Below, piece after piece: positions 16,141 to 24,025 of a stretch of 64,000 bases of DNA. Location: assembly GCA_938046585.1 (NCBI GenBank), contig CALIWR010000002.1, positions 107,314-171,313 on the forward strand, given 5' to 3'. A program made the translations under genes and the position numbers. This stretch comes from an uncultured Propionibacteriaceae bacterium (GTDB lineage Bacteria; Actinomycetota; Actinomycetes; Propionibacteriales; Propionibacteriaceae). The notes below the pieces were generated by a model. That model ran no database searches. It was not told the origin of the DNA and worked only from the letters and a program-made list of their open reading frames with translations. Positions within the stretch are counted from its first letter, which is position 1. The number at the start of each line of letters is the position of its first letter.

Positions 16141-17009
16141 GCCCGACCCCGGTCGCGGTCTTGGGGCAGGGACACGTTGCCGGGCCGTGAGGCCGGAGCC
16201 GAAGCTGGCGGTACTACCGGGCCCAGATCTCCGTCGGGGGCCTCGTCCAGGTCGACAATCACCGGGGCATGGTCGCTGGCTCCGGACCCTTTACGGGCCT
16301 GCCGGTCTACCCAGGCGGCCTGCACCCGTCCGGCAGGGCCGGGCGATGCCAGCACCAGGTCGATCCGCATCCCGAGGTCCCTGTGGAACATCCCGGCCCG
16401 GTAATCCCAGTAGCTGAACAGACGATCCGCCGTTGGCCAGTGGTCTCGGACCACGTCGGCTAGCCCGAGCCCGGCCAAGGCCTGCCGCTCGGCCACGGTG
16501 ACATGGGTATGCCCGACGAACGCGGCCGGGTCGAAGAGATCGATATCGGCGGGGGCGACGTTCATGTCACCGCAGACCAGCAGATCACCGCTGGTCTGCT
16601 GGATCTGGGCCCGCAGCGCGGCCAACCAGGCCAGCTTGTACCGGTAGTGGTCGTCGTCCACTGCTCGGCCGTTCGGCACGTACGCGCTGGTGATCCGGAT
16701 CTTGCCGCAGGTCGCCGATACCGCCCGGGCTTCCGGCTCAGGCAAACCCGGCTCGTCGGCCAGGCCTGGTTCCGGATCCTCTAGCCCGACCCGGGACAGC
16801 ACCGCGACCCCATTCCAGCGGCCCTGGCCGTGGTGGGTGTACGCGTAACCCAGCCGGCCGAGCTCGGCGCCCAGGGCCTCGTCGAAGGTCTCGGTGGTGA
16901 TCTTGGTCTCCTGCAGACAGACCACATCCGGTCGACGCTGCTCCAGCCAGGCCACCAGCCGGGGGAGCCGGGGGCGTACCGAGTTCACGTTCCAAGTGGC
17001 GATCCGCAC
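16119..17009 (-). CDS. xthA: Exodeoxyribonuclease III / AP endonuclease
   Basis: Base-excision-repair nuclease that cuts abasic sites and trims 3' ends. The catalytic set is visible: RIATWNVNSVR, VCLQETKI (metal Glu), SAYVPNGR, LLVCGDMNVAPADIDLFD (Asp and Asn), FSYWDYRAG, LGMRIDLVLAS and ASDHAPVIVDL (Asp-His). The start is placed at GTG 17009, giving VRIATWNVN as in E. coli XthA, six bases after a TAGCCT box (leaderless pattern); a GTG two codons earlier would abut that box. It carries a Pro-rich basic tail of about 40 residues (VVPPASAPASRPGNVS) absent from most relatives. Convergent with aroG. Confidence 0.93.
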   Translation of the reverse strand: MRIATWNVNSVRPRLPRLVAWLEQRRPDVVCLQETKITTETFDEALGAELGRLGYAYTHHGQGRWNGVAVLSRVGLEDPEPGLADEPGLPEPEARAVSATCGKIRITSAYVPNGRAVDDDHYRYKLAWLAALRAQIQQTSGDLLVCGDMNVAPADIDLFDPAAFVGHTHVTVAERQALAGLGLADVVRDHWPTADRLFSYWDYRAGMFHRDLGMRIDLVLASPGPAGRVQAAWVDRQARKGSGASDHAPVIVDLDEAPDGDLGPVVPPASAPASRPGNVSLPQDRDRGRAQKSRGE

Positions 17010-17047
17010 TCCCACAGGCTAGCGAGACTGTGTCCTTCTCGCTCGCC

Positions 17048-17085
17048 GATATCCTGGCCGAGCAGGCCGCCGTGGCCGGATATCC
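17048..17085. promoter_or_regulatory. GATATCC inverted repeat upstream of radical SAM gene
   Basis: GATATCC-T-GGCC (17048-17059) and GGCC-GGATATC (17074-17084) form interrupted inverted arms of 11 matching bases centred 51 bases before ATG 17117. Arms spaced by about 14 bases fit either a regulator half-site pair or a stem-loop in the leader. If translation really began at GTG 17030, this would lie inside coding sequence instead. Confidence 0.4.
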
Positions 17086-17116
17086 GCCACGCCGGAACTT
17101 CCGCGAAGGAGAAACC

Positions 17117-18349
17117 ATGACCGTCGGGTCGACGTCGCGCCGCAGCGCCCGACCGGTGCGTTTGCAGCGTCACGATTCGGCGCTGCGTCCGATGCTCGTG
17201 ACCTGGGAGGCGACCCGCGCCTGCGCCCTGGCTTGTCGTCATTGCCGCGCCGAGGCTGTCCCTTTCCGTGATCCGCGCGAGCTGAGTCTGGGAGAGGCCA
17301 AGGCTTTGATGGATGAGGCGGCCTCCTTCGGGCAGCCGGCTGTGATCTTCATCATCACCGGCGGCGACTGCTTCGAGCGTCCAGACCTGGCCGAGTTGGC
17401 CGCCTACGGTACGAGTCTCGGTCTGCACGTGGCGGTCTCGCCCTCGGGTACAGACAAACTGACCAAGCAGGCCCTGGCCGACGTGCAGGAGGCCGGGGTC
17501 AGCGTCATTTCCCTCTCTCTTGATGGGGCCACCGCCGCTACGCACGACGCCTTCCGTGGCGTCGAGCAGACCTTCGATCGCACTATCGCCGGCTGGCAGG
17601 CGGCGCGCGAATTGGGCATGAAGGTACAGGTCAACTCTGTCGTCGCCCGCCACAACGTCCATGAACTGCCGGACATCGCTGCGTTGGTACGAGAATACGG
17701 GGCCATGACCTGGTCGGGTTTCCTGCTCGTGCCCACCGGCCGCGGCGTGGATTTGGGGGGCCTGGACGCTCGCGAGGTCGAAGATGTGCTTGGCGCCTTT
17801 TACGACCTGGGCGAGGCCGTCGCGGTGCGTACTACCGAGGGTCATCACTTTCGGCGTGTCTGTCTGCAGCGGCAGGTCCTGGCCCAGCGTGGCATCGAGG
17901 GCGAGCAGATGATCCGCGTCATGGGTCACGGCGAGCTCTACCGGTCGCTGCGTCGGCGGATCGTCGAACTCGGCCTGGACCATGGCGAACGGCGGCGGCG
18001 TCCTCCCATCGCGGTCTCCAGCGGGAACGGTTTTATGTTCGTCTCCCACGTGGGCGAGGTGACTCCCTCCGGTTTTCTGGAGAAGAGCGCTGGCAACGTA
18101 CGCGAGGCCTCGCTGACCGAGATCTACCGTTCTAGCGAGGTCTTCACGGGGGTTCGCGACCCGGAGGCGCTGGAGGGTAAGTGCGGGGTCTGTGAGTACC
18201 AGCGGGTGTGCGGAGGTTCGCGGGCGCGGGCTTACAACATGACCGGTAATCTCCATGCCGAAGACGCCTCCTGCGCCTACCAGCCCGGCTCTTTCCCGTA
18301 CCCGCATGATGTGCGGGCGCTCCTGGCTAGCGGCCCGCCACGACGGTGA
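17117..18349 (+). CDS. Radical SAM/SPASM-domain protein (TIGR04053-like)
   Basis: The 410-residue protein has a radical SAM core with TRACALACRHCRAEA (CxxxCxxC for the 4Fe-4S cluster that cleaves SAM), GGDCFERPDL, SLSLDGATAATHDAFRG and QVNSVV. A C-terminal SPASM-type cluster region follows: KCGVCEYQRVCGGSRARAYN, then EDASCAYQPG. Members of this group are related to AhbD/NirJ haem-modification and peptide-maturation enzymes, but no precursor peptide or haem gene is adjacent. Start at ATG 17117 after AAGGAGA; an in-frame GTG at 17030 would add 29 residues. Codon choice (many GTC, CGT, TCT) looks different from the flanking genes, hinting at acquisition. Substrate unknown. Confidence 0.85.
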   Translation: MTVGSTSRRSARPVRLQRHDSALRPMLVTWEATRACALACRHCRAEAVPFRDPRELSLGEAKALMDEAASFGQPAVIFIITGGDCFERPDLAELAAYGTSLGLHVAVSPSGTDKLTKQALADVQEAGVSVISLSLDGATAATHDAFRGVEQTFDRTIAGWQAARELGMKVQVNSVVARHNVHELPDIAALVREYGAMTWSGFLLVPTGRGVDLGGLDAREVEDVLGAFYDLGEAVAVRTTEGHHFRRVCLQRQVLAQRGIEGEQMIRVMGHGELYRSLRRRIVELGLDHGERRRRPPIAVSSGNGFMFVSHVGEVTPSGFLEKSAGNVREASLTEIYRSSEVFTGVRDPEALEGKCGVCEYQRVCGGSRARAYNMTGNLHAEDASCAYQPGSFPYPHDVRALLASGPPRR

Positions 18350-18435
18350 CCGAGGACTGTGCAGGTGTGGGCATCTGTAGCTGTGAGCTGCGTCGCTGGC
18401 AGCGAACAGACTGCTGATATGCCAGTCTGGCTGCC

Positions 18436-19074
18436 ATGCAGATCACCCATCTTGGGCATGCGGCGGTCCTCGTGGAGGTCGCCAGCCGGCGGATCCTGAT
18501 CGACCCGGGCAACTTCAGCGACGCCTGGCATTCGCTGACCGACCTGGATGCGATCATGGTCACCCACCAGCACGCTGACCATGTCGACCCGCAGCACCTG
18601 CCGACCCTGCTCGCGGCTAATCCTGCGGCCCGGGTCCTGGTCGAGCCGCAGGTTCTGGACAGTGTCGACCTGCCCGGTGCGGCGGGTATCGCCAGCGACA
18701 CCTCGGTGGACTTGGGGGCGGTGACCGTGAGCGCGGTTGGTGGCCAACATGCGGTGATCCATGCCGACATCCCGCAGATCGGCAATGTCGGATTGGTGAT
18801 CCATGCCAGCGGCGAACCGGTGTTCTTCCATCCCGGCGACAGCCTGAGCGCGATCCCGCACGGGATCGACGTGGTGGCGATCCCGGCGTACGGGCCGTGG
18901 GCGGCGATGAAGGAGACCATCGAATTCGTCCGGCAGGTGAATGCGCCGCGCGGCTTCCTGATCCACCAGGGGCTGCTCAATCAGCGCGGGGAAGACCTGA
19001 TCGCGAGCCGGGTTCCGCAGCTCAGCCGGACCGCGCTACAGCCGCTGGTAGTCGGGCAGCCCTGGCAGATCTGA
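18436..19074 (+). CDS. MBL-fold metal-dependent hydrolase (UPF0173-like)
   Basis: The 212-residue single-domain metallo-beta-lactamase-fold protein has ITHLGHAAVLVE, ILIDPGNF, the zinc motif VTHQHADHVD, VGGQHAVIH, VFFHPGDSL with a bridging Asp, and a final GFLIHQGLLN. There is no signal peptide. The short length and HxHxDH followed by a PGDS block match the YtkL/UPF0173 group of unassigned hydrolases. It stands alone between the radical SAM gene and the sugar operon, and no substrate can be inferred. Confidence 0.85.
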   Translation: MQITHLGHAAVLVEVASRRILIDPGNFSDAWHSLTDLDAIMVTHQHADHVDPQHLPTLLAANPAARVLVEPQVLDSVDLPGAAGIASDTSVDLGAVTVSAVGGQHAVIHADIPQIGNVGLVIHASGEPVFFHPGDSLSAIPHGIDVVAIPAYGPWAAMKETIEFVRQVNAPRGFLIHQGLLNQRGEDLIASRVPQLSRTALQPLVVGQPWQI

Positions 19075-19123
19075 CCCGGGGCATGCCTGCGCCGGTTCGT
19101 AGGCTGCGGTTCCACCGAGGGTG

Positions 19124-19152
19124 TTGACAGGTCGCCGGTGAGGTTCTACCCT
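19124..19152 (+). promoter_or_regulatory. Sigma-70-type promoter of the sugar operon
   Basis: A perfect TTGACA (19124-19129) is followed after 17 bases by TACCCT (19147-19152). It lies 42 bases upstream of the first ABC gene and directly before the operator, the normal layout for a repressed catabolic promoter. Confidence 0.7.
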
Positions 19153-19157
19153 TCCAT

Positions 19158-19169
19158 GAAATCGATTTC
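19158..19169. promoter_or_regulatory. LacI-family operator
   Basis: GAAATCGATTTC is a perfect 12-bp palindrome with the central CG typical of LacI/GalR operators. It lies at about the transcription start, six bases after the -10 box, where a bound repressor would block initiation. The LacI gene of the same operon (23030-24025) is the likely ligand-responsive partner. No second copy was noticed elsewhere in the window. Confidence 0.75.
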
Positions 19170-19193
19170 CTGATCGAGTGGAAGAAGGCAACG

Positions 19194-20777
19194 GTGCCCG
19201 TTCCCAGTGCGGAGCCAGACCTCGTGGGGCGTAACCACGATCCTGATCTGCTGCTCCAGGCTGAGGCCATCACCAAGACGTTCCCGGGTGTCAAAGCGCT
19301 GTCCGACATGCGCTTCGACCTGCGCAAGGGTGAAGTGCTGGCGCTGGTGGGCGAAAACGGGGCGGGTAAATCCACCCTGATGAAACTGCTGACCGGGATC
19401 TACCCGATGGAGGCCGGGCAGGTTTGGCTGGACGGCGAGCCGCTGCAGGTCCGCAATCCCAAGGAGGCGCAGGAACGCGGGCTGTCGATCATCCACCAGG
19501 AGTTCAACTTGATGCCCCACCTGACGGTGGCGCAGAACATCTTCCTGGGCCGCGAACCACTCGCCGCGGGCTTCTTCACCCAGCCGAGGCAGCTGGAGCG
19601 CCGGACCCGCGACCTGCTGGACCGGCTCGGGCTGCCGCTGGACCCCAACGCCCTGGTCTCCACGCTGACCGTGGCCCGACAGCAGATGGTCGAGATCGCC
19701 AAGGCCCTGTCGTACAACTCCAAGGTCTTGATCATGGACGAGCCGACAGCAGCGCTCAACGAGGCCGAGGTCGAGACCCTGCACGGCCTGATCCGCCGCT
19801 TCGTGACCCCCGAGACCGGCGTGGTCTACATCTCCCACCGAATGCCAGAGTTGAAACGGATCGCGGATCGGATCACCGTGATCCGCGACGGCCACTACGT
19901 CGACACCGTGAACACTGCCGAGACCACCGTGAGCCAGGTGATCGCCCGGATGGTCGGACGCCAGATCGACACCAGCGCCCGTCCTGAGAATGTCCGCGGT
20001 GACCGCCCGGTGCTGATGTCGGTCCGAGACCTGTCGACCAAGAGCCTGCTGCGTGAGGTGAGTTTTGACCTGTACGAGGGGGAGATCCTCGGCTTCGCCG
20101 GCCTGATGGGCGCCGGCCGGACCGAGGTGGCCCGGGCCATCGTGGGCGCTGACCCGCGCGCCCGGGGCACTATCGTGTTGCGGGATCGGGAGATCAGTCC
20201 ACGCAACCCGGCCCAGGCCGCCAAATTCGGAATCGGTTATCTCTCAGAGGACCGCAAACGGTACGGGCTGATGCTGGACCAGTCGGTGTCGTTCAACACC
20301 GTGATCTCGTCGCTGGCTGACACCTTCTCGACGGCCGGTTTCGTCGACTTCGGCGGCATCTCTCGAGTGTCTCAGGAACAGCGGGAAGCGTTGCGCGTCA
20401 AGACCCCGAGCATCAATCAGCTGGTGAGGAATCTCTCCGGCGGCAACCAACAGAAGGTCGTGATCGCCCGGTGGCTGGTGAAGAACTGCGACGTGCTGAT
20501 CTTCGACGAGCCCACCCGCGGAATTGACGTGGGCGCTAAGGACGAGATCTACACCCTGCTCAACCGCCTGGCCAGCGAGGGCAAGTCCATCATCATGATC
20601 TCGTCTGAACTGCCTGAGGTGCTGCGTCTGTCGCACCGGGTGGCGGTGATGTCACAGGGTCGCCTGAGCGGCATCCTTCCCGCCGCCGACGCCACCCAGG
20701 AGGCGATTATGGCGCTCGCCACCCACCCCGACGAACCCCCCGCTGACGCCATCACGACTGCTGAGGACCTGCGATGA
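19194..20777 (+). CDS. Sugar ABC importer ATPase (RbsA-like, tandem domains)
   Basis: A 527-residue fused ATPase that powers monosaccharide uptake. The first domain has a full Walker A (GENGAGKSTLMKLL), the Q-loop region IIHQEFNLMPHL, and Walker B VLIMDEPTAALNEAE. The second has the degenerate loop LMGAGRTEVARAI normal for RbsA/AraG types, signature LSGGNQQKVVIARWLVK and LIFDEPTRGIDVGAKDEIY. The GTG start follows GAAGAAGG by five bases. It is the first gene behind the promoter and operator and overlaps the permease gene (ATGA). Confidence 0.93.
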   Translation: MPVPSAEPDLVGRNHDPDLLLQAEAITKTFPGVKALSDMRFDLRKGEVLALVGENGAGKSTLMKLLTGIYPMEAGQVWLDGEPLQVRNPKEAQERGLSIIHQEFNLMPHLTVAQNIFLGREPLAAGFFTQPRQLERRTRDLLDRLGLPLDPNALVSTLTVARQQMVEIAKALSYNSKVLIMDEPTAALNEAEVETLHGLIRRFVTPETGVVYISHRMPELKRIADRITVIRDGHYVDTVNTAETTVSQVIARMVGRQIDTSARPENVRGDRPVLMSVRDLSTKSLLREVSFDLYEGEILGFAGLMGAGRTEVARAIVGADPRARGTIVLRDREISPRNPAQAAKFGIGYLSEDRKRYGLMLDQSVSFNTVISSLADTFSTAGFVDFGGISRVSQEQREALRVKTPSINQLVRNLSGGNQQKVVIARWLVKNCDVLIFDEPTRGIDVGAKDEIYTLLNRLASEGKSIIMISSELPEVLRLSHRVAVMSQGRLSGILPAADATQEAIMALATHPDEPPADAITTAEDLR

Positions 20778-21877
20778 GCACCGACCAGACCCCGTCCGAG
20801 TCGACCGCGGCTGAGGCCCCCGAGGCACCACCCGCGACGCCCGAGGTTTCCGAGACACCACCCGTGGTGGGATCGCAGACTGCCCGGGCAGCTACGCTGC
20901 GCCAGCGGCTGCAACAGCTGATGGCCTTCGGCGGGCTGATCGCGATCTTCGCGGTGTTCGCGGTCATCCAGCGGGAGGTCTTCCCGACCTACGGCAACAT
21001 CATCAGCATCCTGTACTCGACGGTCGTGGTCGGGCTCTTGGCGCTGGGGGCGACCTTGGTGATTATCACCAGCGGCATCGACCTCTCGGTCGGGACCGGA
21101 ATGGCGTTCTGCGCGGTGATAGCGGGCACCTTCATCGTCACCTGGCAGATCCCAGTGGCGGTCGGGGTCCTGCTAGCGATCCTGTTCGGTGGCCTGCTGG
21201 GTGCGATCAACGGCTTCAATGTCGCAATCCTCAGGCTGCCGCCGTTTATCGCCACCTTGGCGATGATGCTGGTCTGCCAGGGATTAGCGCTGGTGGTCTC
21301 GAAGACCAAACCGATTTACTTCGATCCGGACTCTGGCTACACGAGCATTTCGACCGGGACCCTGATCGACGACCACGTCCTGGTTGGTGTCCCGCTGCCG
21401 CGGAACCTGCCGAACGCGATCATCGTCTTCGCCTTGGCCATCGCGGTGGCGGCGGTGCTGCTGAACCGTACCCTGCTCGGCCGCTACGACGTCGCGATCG
21501 GCTCCAATGAGGAGGCCACCGCCCTATCGGGGGTCAACGTCAAGAAATGGCTGATCATTATCTACACCGTGGCTGGGCTGTTCACCGGTCTGGCCGGTGT
21601 GATGATCTCTGCCCGGCTGGGGTCGGCCCAGCCTGCGACCGGAGTCGGGTACGAACTGCAGGCGATCGCTGCGGTCGTGATCGGCGGTACCTCGCTGTCG
21701 GGTGGCAAAGGCTCGATCGTGGGCACCGTGATCGGTGCCCTGATCATCGCTGTTCTCAACAACGGTCTGCAGATCAGTTCTGTACCTCAGGAATGGCAGA
21801 ACGTGATCCTGGGCGTCGTGATCCTGCTGGCCGTCTTCAGCGACCAGCTCCGGACCCGCCGCGAGGCTATCCACTAG
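20774..21877 (+). CDS. Sugar ABC importer permease (RbsC-like)
   Basis: The 367-residue membrane subunit has a disordered Pro/Glu-rich N-terminus of about 35 residues, then eight to ten hydrophobic helices. The BPD_transp_2 signature includes TLVIITSGIDLSVGTGMA early and LGRYDVAIGSNEEATALSGV, VKKWLIIIYTVAGLFTGLAG and LQAIAAVVIGGTSLSGGKGS late, the EAA-like contact for the ATPase. It would form a dimer working with the RbsA-like protein. Coupled upstream by ATGA; 37 bp separate it from the binding-protein gene. Confidence 0.93.
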   Translation: MSTDQTPSESTAAEAPEAPPATPEVSETPPVVGSQTARAATLRQRLQQLMAFGGLIAIFAVFAVIQREVFPTYGNIISILYSTVVVGLLALGATLVIITSGIDLSVGTGMAFCAVIAGTFIVTWQIPVAVGVLLAILFGGLLGAINGFNVAILRLPPFIATLAMMLVCQGLALVVSKTKPIYFDPDSGYTSISTGTLIDDHVLVGVPLPRNLPNAIIVFALAIAVAAVLLNRTLLGRYDVAIGSNEEATALSGVNVKKWLIIIYTVAGLFTGLAGVMISARLGSAQPATGVGYELQAIAAVVIGGTSLSGGKGSIVGTVIGALIIAVLNNGLQISSVPQEWQNVILGVVILLAVFSDQLRTRREAIH

Positions 21878-21914
21878 AACCTCCCACCCCAGCACGACAA
21901 GGAAAGGAACGACC

Positions 21915-22901
21915 ATGGGTTCACCGTTGAAGACCATGGCAGTCGCGGCGGTCGTGGCCTCGATGGCCCTGTCCGCTTGCTCCACCGGCACTCCTGCTTC
22001 GGGCAATTCCAGCTCGGCCGCCGGATCCGGGGGACAGAAGACGATTGCGATCATCTCCAAGGGCTTCCAGCACCAGTTTTGGCAGGCGGTGAAGAAGGGC
22101 GCTGAGCAGGAGGCGAAGGCCCAGGGGGTCAGCGTCACCTTCGACGGGCCCGCCAGCGAGAAGGAAGTCGACGCCCAGATCACGATGTTGACCAATACGA
22201 TCGCCAAGAAGCCGAGTGCGATTGCCTTCGCGGCCCTCGACAGCAAGGCCGCGGCCGCACCGCTGGCCCAGATCAAGAGCCAGCAGATTCCGCTGGTGGC
22301 CTTCGACTCCGGCGTCGACTCCGACCTTCCGGTCACCACCGCGGCGACCGACAACAAGGCCGCTGCGGGCGAGGCCGCTAAGCGGATGTGCCAATTGCTG
22401 GGCGGCAAGGGCAAGGTCGGGGTGGTCGTCCACGACCAGGTCTCGAAGACCGGCCAGGACCGCCGCGACGGCTTCCTGGAGGGGATGAAGGCCAACTGTC
22501 CCGGGGTGACCGTGCTCGACCCCCAGTACGGGGACGGTGACCAGGCCAAGTCCGCTGACATTGCCAAATCGATCATCGCTGCCCATCCCGATCTGACGGG
22601 CTTCTTCGGCGCCAATGAGGGGTCGGCGATCGGTGTGGTCAAGGGTGTTCAGGAGAGCAAGAAGACGGGCCTGACGATCGTCGGCTTCGACTCCGGCAAG
22701 GCCCAGGTGGATGCCATCAAGTCCGGGCTGATGGCTGGCGCGGTGACCCAGGACCCGGTCGGGATGGGGGCTGCGACTGTGAAGGCCGCGGTGCAGGCAA
22801 TCAACAAGCAGTCTCTACCGAAGACCATCGACACCGGCTACTACTGGTACGACAAGTCGAACCTCGACGAGCCCAAGATCAAGTCCGCCCTCTACGACTA
22901 G
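21915..22901 (+). CDS. Sugar-binding lipoprotein of ABC importer (RbsB-like)
   Basis: The 328-residue protein has a lipoprotein signal (AVVASMALSAC, acylated Cys) and a Ser/Gly spacer, then a periplasmic-binding-protein type I fold: IAIISKGFQHQFWQAVKKGA, ITMLTNTIAKKPSAIAFAAL, IPLVAFDSGVDSDLP, GFFGANEGSAIGV, LTIVGFDSGKAQVDAIKSG and a final VTQDPVGMG. It would be tethered outside the membrane and capture the sugar. AGGAAAGGA precedes the ATG. The ligand cannot be named; the downstream isomerase and mutarotase suggest a deoxy- or aldo-hexose or a pentose. Confidence 0.92.
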   Translation: MGSPLKTMAVAAVVASMALSACSTGTPASGNSSSAAGSGGQKTIAIISKGFQHQFWQAVKKGAEQEAKAQGVSVTFDGPASEKEVDAQITMLTNTIAKKPSAIAFAALDSKAAAAPLAQIKSQQIPLVAFDSGVDSDLPVTTAATDNKAAAGEAAKRMCQLLGGKGKVGVVVHDQVSKTGQDRRDGFLEGMKANCPGVTVLDPQYGDGDQAKSADIAKSIIAAHPDLTGFFGANEGSAIGVVKGVQESKKTGLTIVGFDSGKAQVDAIKSGLMAGAVTQDPVGMGAATVKAAVQAINKQSLPKTIDTGYYWYDKSNLDEPKIKSALYD

Positions 22902-22958
22902 GACCCCCAGGACTACGAGGAACGGCACGAACGTCGAGCCGTACCACGAGCAACGAGC

Positions 22959-22990
22959 CGTCGGGACCGGCCAGGACACCGGCCCCGACG
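22959..22990 (+). terminator. GC-rich hairpin after the binding-protein gene
   Basis: CGTCGGG-a-CCGG ... CCGG-c-CCCGACG forms an 11-bp stem with symmetric single-base internal mismatch and a 10-base loop, 57 bases after the stop of the binding-protein gene. There is no T-run. Such hairpins often give partial termination or protect the 3' end, so the binding protein is made in excess of the distal regulator and enzymes. Confidence 0.5.
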
Positions 22991-23029
22991 CTGCCGCAGA
23001 ACGTGACGCGGCCGGGAAGGTGAACTGAG

Positions 23030-24025
23030 GTGGCGACCATCTACGACGTGGCCCAACGTGCCGGGGTTTCCCCGGCGACCGTGTCGCGGGTTTTCAACGG
23101 GGCCCGGGTCTCGGCGTCCAAGCAGCGGGCGGTCCGGGAAGCCGCCCAAAGCCTCGGTTTCGTTCCCAACGAGAATGCCCGGCGGTTGCGGCTGGGGAGA
23201 TCCCAGATCATCGCGATGCTGATCCCCGACATCGAAAACGCCTTCTTCACCGCGATGACCCGGGCGGTCACCGATGCGGCCCGGGCCGCCGGGTACTCGG
23301 TGATGCTCGGCAACACCGATGACGATCCCGACCAGGAGGCCGAGCTGATGGCTGCGGCGATCGCCGACCCGGTCGCCGGGATCATCGTCGCCCCCGCCGA
23401 CGACCGGGCCGACTACGGTCCCGCCAATGGCCGCCACGTGCCGGTAGTGGCCGTCGACCGGGATGCGCCCAGCAGTAGCGTGGACACCGTGGTGGCTGAC
23501 AATGTCAGCATCGCGCTGACCGCCACCCGGCAGCTCTTTGCTGCCGGTCACCGTCGGGTCGCCTGCGTCTCCGGGCCGCCCCGGGTGATGACCGCCGACC
23601 AGCGCTGCGCCGGGTACGCCCAAGGGTGGCAAGAGGCGATGGGGACCGCGCCTCCCGACGAGCTCCTGGTCCGTGCCACGTACACCGTGGCGGGCGGACG
23701 GGCCGGGGCCCAGGCCCTGCTGGGCCTGGCTGATCCACCGGACGCGATCGTCGCCGCCAACAACCGGATCGCGGTCGGGCTGATCCGCCAGCTGTGGTCA
23801 GTCGGCCTCGACACCCGGATCCCGGTGGCGTCGGTGGGCGAGTTGCCCTTCGTCGTACGACCACCGCAGGGGTTGCTGACCGTGAGTCTGCCCGCCCGAG
23901 AGCTGGGAGCTGCTGCCGCCCGGCTCCTGCTGGAACGGATCCACGGGTTCCACGGCTCCGCCCGCCGCGTGGTTCTGCCCTGCGGCACAACCGTCTCACA
24001 TCACACAGAAGGAGAAGAGCTATGA
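23030..24025 (+). CDS. LacI-family transcriptional regulator
   Basis: The 331-residue regulator has a LacI helix-turn-helix and hinge: IYDVAQRAGVSPATVSRVFN, then RRLRLGRSQIIAMLIPD. The effector domain is of the ribose-binding type (IENAFFTAMTRAVTDAARAA, IIVAPADDRADYG, VVAVDRD, PDAIVAANNRIAVGLI). GTG start after GGGAAGG. Lying inside the operon, it probably represses it from the GAAATCGATTTC site and is autoregulated. The 3' end overlaps the isomerase-like gene (ATGA). Confidence 0.92.
   Translation: MATIYDVAQRAGVSPATVSRVFNGARVSASKQRAVREAAQSLGFVPNENARRLRLGRSQIIAMLIPDIENAFFTAMTRAVTDAARAAGYSVMLGNTDDDPDQEAELMAAAIADPVAGIIVAPADDRADYGPANGRHVPVVAVDRDAPSSSVDTVVADNVSIALTATRQLFAAGHRRVACVSGPPRVMTADQRCAGYAQGWQEAMGTAPPDELLVRATYTVAGGRAGAQALLGLADPPDAIVAANNRIAVGLIRQLWSVGLDTRIPVASVGELPFVVRPPQGLLTVSLPARELGAAAARLLLERIHGFHGSARRVVLPCGTTVSHHTEGEEL

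Noticed and set aside
16985..18307. 440-codon frame antisense to the radical SAM gene
   Set aside because: It is a shadow frame of GC-rich coding DNA; the sense strand carries all radical SAM and SPASM motifs.
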